Position numbers and translations under genes: made by a program | Notes under the pieces: generated by a model | Told to the model about the DNA's origin: nothing | What the model saw: the letters and a program-made list of their open reading frames with translations, nothing else | The model's database searches: none | Assembly: GCF_024713975.1 (NCBI RefSeq) | Contig: NC_091114.1 | Coordinates: forward strand, 11,628,001-11,692,000 | DNA: 64,000 nt | Direction: 5' to 3' | From: Paralichthys olivaceus | Taxonomy: Eukaryota > Chordata > Actinopteri > Pleuronectiformes > Paralichthyidae | In this document: positions 14,528-29,200 of the stretch, in pieces | Layout: each line of letters begins with the position of its first letter | Numbering within the stretch: the first letter of the stretch is position 1

Positions 14528-17500
14528 TTAAAATTTGGGGTCAGCGCTGCGGCGCTTGAGCTTCTCTGGGTTGTTGGAGGCCATGTGAGAAAAGTCCCTG
14601 AAGATGTCCTGGTACGTTTCATCACCTGGGAGAGATCACAGAGGACAACATGAGCCATAAAACCTCACGTTGTTTAAAGATTATCAAACATGCATTGACA
14701 TCTTTTCTTGCTTTTTAATTCTTGGTTTATTGTCCCTTTCTTTCCGAGCACATAATGAGACACATGTGCGTTTGAAGCATAACATCTGTCCTTAAACGCT
14801 ACATCATGCTGAAGGGGACATATTTAGTTTTAATGACTTTCAACTCCACCAGCTATTTCCTGAGTTTTAGCCCGACAGCAGGAAGCATGCAGCTGAACAA
14901 ACAAAACACACATTAGGGCATGCACGTGCACTGTACCTCTTAGTGTTCAGTAGGTGGCACACTTAACAAGCAGTTGACGGCCGGACGTCTCAGCAGGAAG
15001 AGGGCAAAAGGCACACGAGTGCGTTCGACAAGGACACAAACATAACGACAAAGCACAGCACATCAGATACTGACCAGCAGTTGTTTCAAGCAGACACAAG
15101 CCTCACATTTCCATTCCTTCATGAGAGAAAGACCGAAAACAGGGATTCGAAAAGGCCGTGAAGTCGACTTGATCATGAAAGAATGGACTCTGCAGCTTGA
15201 AAAGGAGCCAAATGACAAAATGCAAACACAACCCACTGTGAACCTGAAGCTCGGAGGCCACAGCACAGAGCTCGCTCTGGCACCATGAAATTCTGATAAA
15301 TACAGAACACATTCATAAAACTATAAAAGCTCAAACTGCATCACTATTCATAGAATAGTCTTTGAGAACCAAACCCAACTGAATTTATCTTCACTGGGCT
15401 GAAAATAACGGTCGACATTTTATAAAAAAAACATCTGATAGAGTCTGCACATATAAAAATATCCCAAATACACATATATGATAAAAACAGACCTGATATA
15501 GGCCCATTATACACATAAACACACCCATGCACACGACAGAGAAACATTGGAAACAACCACATGAAGCAACTTTCTGTTTCTGGTCTTTGGAGATTTTTGT
15601 GGACTGCAAAGTGCAGGATGATGTGCGTTTGTAACTCAAAGTGCATGTGGAAGACAAAACTTCACACAAATGTCCGTTCTTTGCGTCCCGACAGGTTTCT
15701 GTCTTTTCAGATCAACAAATCTGTTTTCATTTACGTTCTTTAAACTGTAGTACCACATATTCTGGCTTTTTACTTTCTTCATACTTAAAGATGTTGCACA
15801 GGCGGCAGATAAAAACCACAGGACAGGAAAAAACCAGTGATTCCACCAGTGATACTTTCAAGCCCATTGCAGGTTTGATTTTTATCCCCACTAGTCATTT
15901 TGGGCACCCAGAGCCCAGCCACTTATATGGTTCTTTATAGCCTGCAGGCTCTTTCTGGTGTGGGCCAGCCCACCTCCACTCCCGCCCAATACCCCCCCAG
16001 ATCCCTGCCCCTTTGAGTGACCTGATTGGCCGAACGCTCCGTCCATCTCCCGCATCTCCTTGTTCATTTTGGCGATCCGCAGCCTGAAAAGGTAGAGCAT
16101 CAGTTAGAGGAGTTGCTCTTGTCGAAATGTCACGTCAGAGGTTTCTCTCATGTCGAACACTCACAACGTGACGATGTCGGCGTTGGCGTTGTCCACGGCG
16201 ATAGTTATTGGGTCTTTGTCGTTCTTGTCTTTGGCGTTGTAGTCCGCGCCTCGCTTCAAGAAGAGACAAACCAGCCTGGAGAAAAGAAAAGAGATGCATC
16301 AAAAGAGTGGTAATCCCAACTTTTTGTAATTTCCCCAAAAAACTGCATCTTCAAACTTCAAACTTCCCGACTGGGTAGAAATACAAACAGAAATGTGCCA
16401 AAGCTCATGTGGTTCTTTTACTTTCTGGACTTATTTGGTCAAAAAGGAGGAATCATCCTTCAGGACCACTCAAGTATCTCAGATACATTTGTCTCACTTA
16501 AACGTTCTTGCTCTGTTATGACAAATCATGTTTTAGACTTGTGCAACGCAGCGACGCCCTGCAATCAGACCGAGGAGATAAGAGCTGTGAAATGCTTTCT
16601 GTTTCCAAAACGTGTGCCAAACAAACTGTCACATTCATTCATGTCGCAATAATGTTGTCAGATAATCATGTGAGGTGTCTAAGTTCTAAAATATATACAA
16701 AAGTTAAGTGTTATATCAGCTTGTTTCACGTCACGTCATCTGGGCAGACAGGGTGAATCCATTTCACTCTGTTAATGGAATCGGGCAACGTGTCCGGAGG
16801 CTTAAATAGATTTTGTGTGTGTTTTAATTTTCTGTGCTCGTATTTCTGCCTGAAGAACCAACCTGTGTTAATACCTATTAATCACAAGATGAAAAAATGA
16901 CGTGGTAATTTAGCAGTTGAGACTTTTTTGCAGCCTTAATTGCAATTTTGTCTCACAGATCAGTTCTGGGTTTTGAATTTCAGGTTGTTCTGTGTGAGGT
17001 TTGCATGTTCTCCCCATGTCTGCGTGGGTTTCCTCTGGTTTCTGTTGCTTCCAGAGTTCAGATTAGCTTAACTGAGAATCTAAATTGCCCATAAGTGTGA
17101 ATATGAGCCTCTATAAGTCGGCTTTGCTAAAACGCTGAAGACGTGCAGTATGTGTGACAGCGTGCGTGTGTGTGTGAGTGCGTCGTACCCAGTGTGACCG
17201 AGGATGGTGGCGTGGTGCAGCGGTCCTCTCCCGTTGCTGTCGGCCTGGTTCACGTTGGCGCCGTTCTGCAGCAGGAACTCACAGGCAGCCAGGGCGTTCT
17301 GCTCCCAACACAACAACACGCTCTTATATGCAGACAACGACAATCCCTTTACTTTCGCCTAAAGACTCAAATTATAAAACCCAGCTGGTGGCACCTAAAG
17401 GAAAACTCAAGACAGACCAAGGCTTTTTAAGTTGCATGAATGGGCTCAGATATTTTTAGTGCAAATTGTATTTTGATTGGTGGGTGGTGCAACAGGAAAG

Positions 17501-18127
17501 CTATTAGAGGTTTGTCCCCCAGTCAAGAGCATGGATGTGTTCAACAGACCTCATGACATATCGCTTCGCTACATCTTTGATTTTGCTTGTGTAATAGTGA
17601 GAGTCTAGGTCGAGTTAACCACGTGCACCTCGAACCTGTGGCACTTCCTGTCCTCTGAGTGTAAATATTATTGGGTGGATGTTTAACAGTGGTTTCCCTC
17701 ACCGCAGAGACGGCCTGTATCAGTGGCGTGCTGGACTCCTCGGCCACGTTGACCCAGTTGACGTCGGCGCCGTGAGCCAGAGCGTCAGCCATGACGGGGA
17801 AGTTCTGCAGGGCCGCAGACCGGTACAGCAGCGCTCCGGGGTGAAGTCCGCTCAGATCCTCCTCTTCCTCGTCCATATCTGAGGGAGGCACGAGTTCATT
17901 TGTGTTGTTGTCAAAGGGGAAAGGACATTAAGACACATGAAAGCGTAGCTATGACGATGACTTGATTTAATACATTTAATGTGGTATGACACTTGTCCAG
18001 TCCATGTTAATCACACTGTGTATATCTGTGTGTGTGTGTGTGTGTGTGTTTTATCTTACTTTTGGGAGAGCTTGTATTATTCTTTTGGACAATGTCACTG
18101 GAGTTCAGCCCTGAGGAAAGACAGACA

Positions 18128-18161
<34 letters not shown>

Positions 18162-18330
18162 AAGAAAGGGATGAGAGAAGGCCATGATTACTGGTTTATC
18201 CTGCTGACTACCCCAAGCAAAACACTCACACTCACACACACAAACACACACACACTCACACACACAAACACACACACACACTCCCCAGACTTGGTGATCC
18301 AGCAAAAGCTGATAATCCTTTGTGTCTTTA

Positions 18331-18400
<70 letters not shown>

Positions 18401-19772
18401 GTGACCATCAGCAACAGATGGAACCAGCCTTTACATCTTCATCAGCCCACATATTTCTGCATCCCTTCTCTCATTCTTTACCTGTGACCCTCGGCAGAGT
18501 GGCTCGGTTCGGTTTGGGTTTGAGCGGCGGCCGCTGCGCCGTCCGGTCCTGCGTGGACGCGCGGGCCTTTTTACCACTGGACAGCCTCTGCAGAGAGTTT
18601 CGGCCGGTCTCCGGCAGCTTTTGGATGAACTTCTTCTCAACATACTTTGATCGAATCCAAGACTCCTTGTCTCCTCTGAGAAGCAGAAACATGTCGAAGA
18701 CGAGAAACACGGACAAAATGAGACAACGTACAAAACAAAAGGCGACAACATGCAGAGCTGTGTTTGTCAGTTTCACACACTCTCGGTGGGACTCCGCTGC
18801 TTGGTTGTGCTGCTGTGCAACAAGAATGTTAAACACAGCTCTATTGAGAACTGAGGTTATATCTTCATCTGCATTTTTTTTGTTAGTTTGTAGGATGGAA
18901 CAAAAACTACAGAATGAATTAGCATACACTTTTGTGGAGGGGTGGGGAATGACCTAAATTTTGGAGCAGATCCAGATCACAGCAGAAATCCAGGATTTTT
19001 TTAACATTGCGAGTGTGCGCTCCCTGAAAGCCATTCTAGTTTAATAAAGTCATAAATTCAGCTAAAAATAAATCCATCTAGGTCTGAAAAAAAGGGATTA
19101 TGGCACAAATGTAAGTTTTCTTTAACCTAAAGAATATTTAAATCCATGTGTATCAGCTGTGTAACATCACACATTAGGTTTATAAATACGTACAAATGGC
19201 AAAAAAAAAGTTAAAATTAAAAATGTGAGTGAGACACTAAAATGATTAAATAACACATGACAGGAATAAAAGCTCGTGCTGCAGAAATCATGCAGCCTCA
19301 CGACAAGTTTCCAGACTCTGAAGTCACGTTGTTAGACACATGCATCTCGTACCTGTGGCACTTCCTGTCTGCTGCGATGCATGAGAAGACAGAAGAGGAA
19401 GTTAAAAATAAGTGCGAAGAGGTTTGTCGGCTGTGGAGATCTGCAGCCGATCAGAGTGACGGGTCCGTTTTTTAACATCAGTGTAAAACAAATATGAATT
19501 CAATCATCTTTGTGTGAAGCCATTGATAAAACAGCAGGAAGAGATTGATTTCTCAGCTCCGCCCCTCAACACTGACACTCCAGTCCACGAGTACTCAGAA
19601 GTCATTACGTCATTATCACATGACGGCTCGGTATTCATTCACACACCCTTCTCTCATCTACAATGCACACCTGTGAAGTTTTGTGGCATGCACAGTTGTG
19701 ATGTTATTGCAGTGACACACAAACCACCTCTGTGGTAGTTTCTGCTACAGTAGGACCACATTTTGCCATGAC

Positions 19773-19807
<35 letters not shown>

Positions 19808-20261
19808 CAGTTCTTTCTAGGCTTACGTAAACTAAACGGCAAGAGCAGAATCAGTGAAACTGCCCTTTAATGTCTGCAGATTGATAGATATTGATTATTA
19901 GTACCTGGGACTGGAGGGATGTGGCTTCTTGAGGGTCATATTATCGACGCGCGCCTCGTAGATCCTGTTGATTACTGTGTTTCCTAATTCACACATCAAC
20001 TAAAGAAAGAAAGAAAAGAAATGTTTCATCGCCAATTAAGTCGATTTGGATAGTTAGGTTAGAGGAAACTGTCACGTTATGTGTTGCACAATCATTGGAA
20101 CATTGTGTTAACACAGAAAAGGCAATAATGAGGTTGTGTAGTTAAAAGACTGAATTACCTTAACGAGTTCTGGCTCCCAGGAGTCCAGAGTGAGCGAGCG
20201 CACTTTGGAGAAATGGACTCCCAGGCTCCTGTTAAAGCAGCAAAACTATTAGAGCTCAAGC

Positions 20262-20296
<35 letters not shown>

Positions 20297-20611
20297 ACTC
20301 TACCTGTGTATTCCCGAGCAGACGATACAGAGCGTGATGCCCAGGTTGATGGAGGCCCAGTCGGGACCGGGCTCTCCGCAGTCGCAGCACTCCCGGTTCC
20401 CTGGGATCGACTGAACCTCCTCCAGCGCCTTGAAGCCCCCGTTCTGCTGATCTGCACCTCCTCCCCCTCCTCCTCCCCCGCCTAACAAACTACTCGCAGA
20501 CACCGAACTGCAGCGCTGTCTCTGATAAACACACACACATAAAAGAGTGAGGGGACACACACAAAGGCGAATAACTCCCACAGAAAAATGTATTTATAGA
20601 AGATAATGTGT

Positions 20612-20676
<65 letters not shown>

Positions 20677-23600
20677 CTCACTGGGCTGTTTGGGTCCTCC
20701 CTGCACTCCTGAAAGGCTGAGGCGATGCTGTTTTGGACGGCAGTGATCCAGGCTTGCTGCTGCCTCTCCGAGTCGGCCTGCAACAAACAACACCTACACA
20801 CACAAACACACACACACACACTCACTGTAATCACCTCATTTCTTTCCGCGGGACCCTTTACTCCATGCACTTAACGCTGATGAAAACACACATATGCACT
20901 AACGTCATCAGGAACGTTCACTCATGCAAACTCACTTTGAAGGGGAGACCACTTCAAAGCAGAAGCGCCTCTCGTTTTCAGCGCTGTGCTTCACTGTGCA
21001 GAGACGCAAGTCCTCCACCACAACTGTGGGCTGATCCTGAGAGAGAGAGACGCACACAGGAATGACATGGGGGTCAGACTGCGGGCGTGTGTTTGAGTAC
21101 ATGTGAACGTCTGTCTTCAAATACATCTACGTGTTCTATGACAATTGCTTTTTAAAGACACCATTTAAAATATACCTTGAATTTCTTCTGATAAACCAGC
21201 TGATTCTTTTGAATTGAGAACCAGCGTCTGAAGAGGAGGAAGAAAATTTGAATTCATTGTTGTCGCTCAAACACAGACAGACAAAGACAAACAGGACATG
21301 GCTCGTCTGTTACTGCACAAGTGAACTGATACCTGCTCCAGGTCTTGAAGGCGTTGCTGGCTCTCTTATAGAGGTATCCTTCCATGGCAATCCCATTAGC
21401 TGCGTCTGCATTGAAATCCATGATGGAGTCATCGTAGGAGACGTCCTGCAAATAGTTAAGAAAGATGATATTACAATCAATCAATCAATCAATCGGTCCG
21501 ACAGAGTATAAGGGCTGTGTAGAAGAAAATTTAAATCAGACACGCATCAGAAGTGCTGATAATAAAATACCAAAGAGTAGATTTTACAGTAATTACTATG
21601 TGTGAATAAAAGGTGTGGCAGGATTTTATTTTGGGATTTAACCAAACGTTCTCTTTTACCTTTTTCTTGATCGCAGCGTGTCTCTGCTCCATGTCCCTCT
21701 TCTCTCTTGCTGCGTTCAGGACAAACTGAGTGTGCTGGTAAAACAGAATCGGAGGGAAGTCACTCTCCTGATTTATTTTCAAATGATTTATATTCCTCCT
21801 TAGAGCAGATCTACTGTCCTGCAGCTGCATGCCTCAGTCAACCAGTGCAGTTTCCATCTACATGCATCTTGTTCCCCAGACTCATATGACGTCACTGTGA
21901 CCTTGACCTTTGACCAACCAGTCAAGTCAAAATGGAGGAAAACCACTGGGAGGTTTGATCTTAAAAACTGCAGAATCCTCTGCAAAATCAAAAGTGTGTA
22001 TACTGTACATGTTCCTGTTTCATTTTGTCTTTCACTGTGGGAAACTTTCCCTTTGGATCGTTTCTTCATTTTGATTGTTTGCTTGATGAAAGACAGAGAT
22101 GCAGAGAGACGCTCATGTTGGAGGCAGAGGGTCGTCTCTCCTGCCGACGCTCCAGGAAGCAGGAATTCGAGTGTTGAACCTCCTGCGACAAACTGAGCAA
22201 CAACACCACAGCTAATCTATTAGTCGTCTTTGTCTCTCCATCGCTCTGTATCGTCATTCCTGTTGTTTCCTGTCGAAACAGGAAGAGCTTCTCTGCGGTT
22301 TGATTCGGCCACTGAGAGCTGAAACATCCTGTTTCATTTAGTGAAAACTCAACTCAAAGGTAAAACTGCTGAGGTTCAAGGTTGACGGTCAAGAAACAGG
22401 GATTAGCACACAGACACAGACACACACATACACACGCACGCACGCACACACAAACACACACACACGCACACACACATAAACAGACATTTGAAATATTTCC
22501 TGTTGTTGCTCACTATTTCCTGTCACGATGAAAGTGTGATGTCAGCTTGTGACTCGTCACCCCCAACCAAAAAAAAAGCACCGTTCTATATCCTGTCATT
22601 GAAGAAACCATGTAGATAATTGTACACAAACATGCTTTTGTTTTATATATATTTAGTTAATCCATTTTCTGCTCCACAAACCATCTGCAGGATATTTTAT
22701 TATTTGAAACCTGCATGGAATGATTCACTTTGAAGTAAATGAATTAAAACAAACTGCAGCTGCTCTGGTTTGACTCTGGTTTGTATCACATAAAAAAAGA
22801 TTTCACAATAAAACAGCAAAGTTTAGAGAAAGTTAATGAAAACCCATTTTAATGGTTGAGGTTGGGAGGAACTGATGTAATTCCTATGAGGATCTCAGCC
22901 TGGTATAAATTCCCTTTAAGGCCTTATAATTTGTAACAGTGGACTTTTTCTACTTTGAGCTGGGATTTGTTTCCTTCTGCCTCCAAACTTTTGAGCAAAC
23001 TTATCTTACTCCTTCCTTTACCTCATTTGTTAACAACAACTCCCATGATAAAAAGCACAAGTCACGTTAAATGTCTCTTTTATTTATCTATTTGTGATTT
23101 GTTCATAAATAATAACATTTAAAAAATAAATACACGATATATTGATTGTTAAATAATCCAAATGAATACTACTACTACTAAACAATAATTAATTATGCCA
23201 AAAAATATATATAAAATATATTATCTTTACTCCAAAAGTTAATCGTCTGAAAAACCCATCTCAAGTAATATTCATACTAATTGTGGTGAAAATGTGTCCA
23301 TGCATTGTCGAGTTATTTTGTACACACACACACACGTGCTCTGTTTGCAGTCAGGCTCGATCAGTTACCTCTTCATTCAGCTTCTGTCGATACTCATCCA
23401 GTTCTGACAGAGACTGGTGGCCTTGTTGGAAGAACTGGGCCTGAGCCTCCATCAGTGACAACATCTGACAGGACACACGAGACATTTCCATTCGACTCTT
23501 TAACTTAAATGTTTTGAAGATACAGACACAAAGATATCAAACAAAAATAGGTCAGAGTGAACTCACTGCCATGAGAATGTCGGTCTTCTTCTTGGCCTCT

Positions 23601-26170
23601 ATGACATTAATCTGGAACAAAAGGAAGCAGCGGTTTCAGAAAACTTCATGTTTCCATAACCAGACACTCAGAGGCTGTTTCAGACGCCGAGAGACACAAC
23701 CACAGACCTGGAGAGAAGCCCCGAGGCAAATGAATCCACTGTTTATATGAAGGCTAAAGACTCTGAAAGGTTTTGTGAGTGCTGTGACGATGCTGGAAGT
23801 CTTTGAACCTCTTTCAGCTGATTGTTCAAACATATGTAGACCAAATGTGCATATCTATGTTTTTAAGCAAACACAAGTCGATGGATTGATAAACTGTGAT
23901 TTCTCACCTCCAGGACGTAGTCCAGGGCCTCAGACCGAAAGGTCCTGCGTGCGTTGAGCAGAGCGTTGCTCACCTCCTCCACATCGTTTTGCTTCCCCCG
24001 TGGGGCCTGAGCGTTTCTCGACAGCGCCCCCTCCAGGGTTTCGCTGCTGCGCTCGAACTCCTTACGCACATCTTTGAACTTACGGACATCTCTGAGGGAC
24101 AGGAAATAATTCCTTTTCATTCTGCTCACATGTGGATTCAATGTTTAATTGACAAATACGTGAAATGACAGTTTGATGAGACAGTTACAGGGTCGGTGCA
24201 CTAGAATATGCTCGTAAATAGTTTTCGCTGTGAAAAGTGAAAAGAAGGTTGTTATCGAAGGTTTGGTGCTGGATTATTTATCTGCAGATTGTTATTTACA
24301 ATCATTGATCGAGTGCATGCGCGGCTCTAAACCGCAAACACATGGCGTCAAAAGCACAAGATGGCAGCATCTGGATATTTTAGCTTCATTAATGTTGCAA
24401 CAGGAGGAAGCAGAGACGTGTTGTAGAAACGTAGAGGGAAATGTGTCTCTGGCTAAACATCAAAAGAGTAATAATGACTCCTGTCAGATGCTATCACACA
24501 TCCTCTTGCTCATTGAATCTCCCGTATAGTTCCCAGGAATGAGAGCAGAACACAAGACGAAGTGTGAGAAGAAAGGGAAATGAGTTTTCATGCAGTGGGA
24601 TAATAGTTGGCAGATATGCAGGGGAGTGGGTCGAGTTGTTAAAGGGAGACAGGAGGTAAAAACAAAAAAAAGATGCATGCTATAAACAGCTCACTCACTC
24701 TTTAACAAAGTTCTGCAGCTTGGTCTTGACAGACTTCTGTGTGGTCTCGATCACTTCCTGGCAGGGAGTAGGTGAAACAACGGGTAAATGTCAATCGTAA
24801 CGTTAGCTGCAACCTTGCTTGACCACATACTGCAGCTGATAAGCGTCACGACTGGAATGGAAACTTTCTGTGCGGAGGCAGAAAGTCAAACGCCTCGACA
24901 GACAGACTCACCCCCTGCGCCTCCAAGATAACGGACAGCTTTTTGGAAAACATGTCCAAACACTCCTGCAGGACAGAGATTCAAGATTAGACTCACTCCA
25001 ATTCACTTATACAAAACATAAAGGTTCCACAAGAACAGTGTGAAACATTTGACCGTCTGGATAAAATAAGATGAGTATCTCTCTATCATGCAATCTTAGA
25101 GGAGAAATGATGAGTTAACAACCATATGCTCCTCTCACCTCCATCATCTTGTCCCCGGAGCACTGATGTCCCAGCTCCCGGAGGCCGCTGACAAAGCTCT
25201 TGCTGGTCTGGCAGTAGACTCTGCCGGCCTCCAGCATGGCCTGGCATTGTTTCACGAGCTGCGGGACGCAAACACATCACACAGTCATCCTGAATGCTTC
25301 ACCCAGAGGTCGTGATCAGTGTGAAGGATTAAAGGAGAGGAGTGAGTACAGGACACGTCACATTCAAGCAATGAAGCAGTCAGAGTGAGACGCTAAGGAA
25401 AAAAACTATTGAGAGGTTTTTACAGGCTGGATTTGGATTTTAAAACATTGGTGCGTTTAATGGGGTGACATATTTTAGAGAGAACTTTGAACAAAGTAAA
25501 AATAAAAAACTATAAGTGCATAATTTGATCATTTTGACCAAGTGGAGGAGGCAAATCAAGTTGTTAACACAACACTGACGCAACCGCAACTCTTAAAAAG
25601 CAGTTAAACCTGACATGTGTTTTATTTCTGGCCATAGTAAAAACTTTACTTTGATTTTGTGTGCAGCATGCAGCATGCCTGGTGTTTCAGCTTGCAGGGA
25701 AATCTCTCTGCCTCTTTGACAATGAGGTCAAAGTTCACTGGAGCTGCTACAGAGTCGTTACTTTGCTCAAGGGAACTCGCACAAAGCAGAGCAGCCTAAA
25801 GGGCTCAAACCTGGTTCATCCTGTTTGTCTCATTGACTGCATCTCCCTGCTGCTGCACATTAATCAGGATTCACAATCTATTTCCATGTTTTTATTTTTT
25901 ATTTTTAGCAAACTACAGAACACAGATAGAACGCTGTGTGGCATGAAGTCAGAAATAATGTAGCGTGACGTATAAATATTCAGATATCAGGTCACACACA
26001 CAGAGTATGTGACCTCTCAAACAAACAAACATTAATACGACGTGTGGAATGTGTCTTATTGTATCAAAGCAGAACTGACAAAACAAAGAGGAAGCAGCAC
26101 CTGCAGCTACTTCCTGTTCGATTCCAGGTGTAGTGTACCTCAAACACTTCACACCTCTCACTTACTGTGT

Positions 26171-26247
<77 letters not shown>

Positions 26248-29200
26248 CTCACCTTGTCTAATCGCGTCTCGAGTTCGCTGACGTCATTTTGGACGACTTC
26301 AATTTCAGCTCTGAAAAGAAATTTCACAGAGAGTTACACACAGGAGCTCAGGTCAAAGGTCACTTTACATACACTATGTCACATGAACCCTGGTGCGTTA
26401 AAAGTCCTGCTGTTATATCTCTATGACGACAAATCAGTGTAGAACTGCCTCTTTTGTGGAGGAGGAAATGTTTGTTAGGTGGTTTACGTTCAAAATGGTT
26501 TCACACTTTCACGATTGAGATTTCGGATCCAGACGGAGTGCTGCTCCAACAAGGACAGGTTCTCCTTCTCCTTATTTATTATTTAACAAGAAGAGGAAAT
26601 TTAAGAGAAGGATTTGTTATTCGAATAAGGGATAAATAATAAAATAAAAAATACAGTGATAAACTAATCACTGTTTATTTTTGTGCACTGTCTTTATTAA
26701 ATTATTAAATTAGAGAGATATCAACAGAACAGTTAATTAGTTGTCACTCTCTTGTTCAAATAATTTTAAATACTTTTCACTCAACACAATGCGTCTTGTT
26801 ATTTGAAACTCTTTTAACGTTGTTGCTAACGTTACTATGAGTCAGTGCACCACAGATTCCATGGCTATTGCAACTCACATGCATCTATTTATAGTCACTT
26901 AACTGTAACTGAGCTCAACGTCTTTTTAGAAACTCTGTGACTTTGGGTAGAACGTAAAAAAAGCATCCCTGTGTCGTTGAACGCAGCCTGTGGACATGAC
27001 AGTCATGTGACCATTGTGTCGGCCAGCAGGAGGTAACGACACGCTGAGACGTTAAAGACAAACATCCAGTGTTTTTGTTCTGCAGTGTCGGACTGATTGC
27101 ACAGAAGAGCCTCAGTAATGCGTGTGCATGACCGTTTTTGGTGAGACAGTCAGTATCGTCCCTCCTCAAACCAACAGCTCAACTATGTGGTTTCCGCTGC
27201 CTTCCACCGACAGTACAGAGAGACAGAGCAAAAGAGAGAGAGACAGAGGAAGGAAAGAAAAAAGGGGAGAGAGAGCGAGAGAGAGAGAAGAGGCCCTGGA
27301 CAGACAGTGAGTGTTTGTGTTCCTGTGTTTGTTAGTGCGGGGATGCTGGAATCAAAGCCTGAGGTCACGACTTCTTGAAATGTGACCAAAGGGACGAGTC
27401 GGCTAAGGAGGGAGGGAGAGAAGAAAAGAGAGGGATTGATGGGAAAGGGCATCAGGAGGCCACAGGAGGGGAAGATGGCACGTTAAAGCGGCACCTTCAT
27501 TTCTTCTTGAACTGAGAGAGAGCACAAGAGCGAATTAGTTTGAGTTTCCGCCGTGGTTCTCCCCGCAGAACGCACACTTCCTGTCTCTCCTGTTGATCAC
27601 CTCTGCGCATCTCGCTTCACTTCCTGTCACCCCACCACCTCTCATCGTTACCTAGCAACAGGAGGCAGCACCGCCACTTCCCTTTCTCTCTGTCCTCGTT
27701 TATCTCTTTTATTGACTGTGTGATAACTCCGGCCTTCCTTCTCGTTCCTTCTCCTCCCTTTCTCCTGTTTTCCTTCACCCCTCTGCTTCTCTAACCCTGA
27801 CACGGGACCTCACCACTGCAGCTGCCACGACTCAAACTTTCCACCACCGTGCGAGTCTCTTAAATCCAATACAGGCGGCAGAGACAGACGAAGGGGGTGG
27901 GAGAGGGGGTGAGAAAGTGAGGCCGAGACTCAGGGCTGAAATATGTCAGATCAGCTGGAGGGGACGTAAGCAGCCACCGGGCCTCAGGCGAGACGCAGCA
28001 GAGCTATCAGGGCACACCCAGGCCCTGCCGAAGTCTCAGGAGCTGCTTGCATAACCAAGTTAGTGACACTTCCCTTTGGGTTACGCCAGATGTTGATACT
28101 GTGTTGAAAGACAGATTGAATGTGGCTGCAGTGACAGCTGAATGAGGTTTTATAAGCTTGAAATAAGCTGTTGAGTAGAGCACAGCAATGATAATGTGAA
28201 GAATGTTTGAGTACTTTTAGGAAATCCATGATTTTAATCACCTACATTACAACTTGTTATCTTTATTTAGGTTGTTCTAATTACATGTTTCGGAATTTCC
28301 AGGACAGCTAGAAGCTTCCTGTGGCCCAGTGGCAAACTTTAATCAGACCTGGGATCAGAGGTTTCAGCCATCCAGGCCTGCAGGTGTTGTTCCCTTTATT
28401 GACCCCAAACACCTACATGACACAGCTTGACGCTGACATACAGATTGCAAGCATCGCAATTTTAAGTTGTTTGGAGCCTGAAAAGCCACATCAACACAAT
28501 AAAACCACTGTGCATGACTGCAAATGTGCATAACATGAAGAATAAACACAAGTACGGATAATGATTTATTAGTAGAGAACATTCTCCTTGTTTTTTGTTT
28601 GAAAACATTTAGTTTTCATTGAACAATGTCATTGCTTTTAACATTTATTTTCCATAATCTATTCCAGCCACAGATTTGTTATGTTTCTATGTTTGTTCTG
28701 TGTTTCAGTAGTCTAGCTTGTGTGAGTGTGTGTGTGTTATTTGTCCTTGATATTTAATGTTTTAACTTTAAATGCTGCACATCAGGACCAGGACCCCCTG
28801 GCAGAGGATGTATTGTATCTCAATGGGACCTTCCTGGTTAAATAAAAGCTAAATTACAAAATGAAGTAGAAGATACTGATATTAAAATCTAATTACTGAC
28901 ATCTTTATTATCAAAACCTTTTTATTTATTCTCAATACTATTAGTTTCCTATTTACTGGTGCTGCTGCTGTTCATCATGACATCCCTATTTAAGTATCTT
29001 TTATTACAATAACCAGTCTGACAGAGCTTAAACTTCTCTGTAATTGTACCTTTAGATGATAAATATTGATATTTGGTGCCAAACAAATCAAACTGAGTTG
29101 GATTAAAAATTGAGATTGTGCCCACTTTCCTGGAACTTAATCTAAACTCAATAAATGACATGAGTCACAGTTCATAGTTCTCATTGGCTCCATCATCACA

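Noticed and set aside
18322-18957. 211-codon open frame starting in a GT repeat
   Set aside because: The N-terminus is CVCVCV repeat translation and the rest is antisense to acap1 exon 17.
28321-28385. tRNA-like segment (gcccagtggc ... ggtttcagcc)
   Set aside because: No cloverleaf can be drawn; at best a decayed SINE head.
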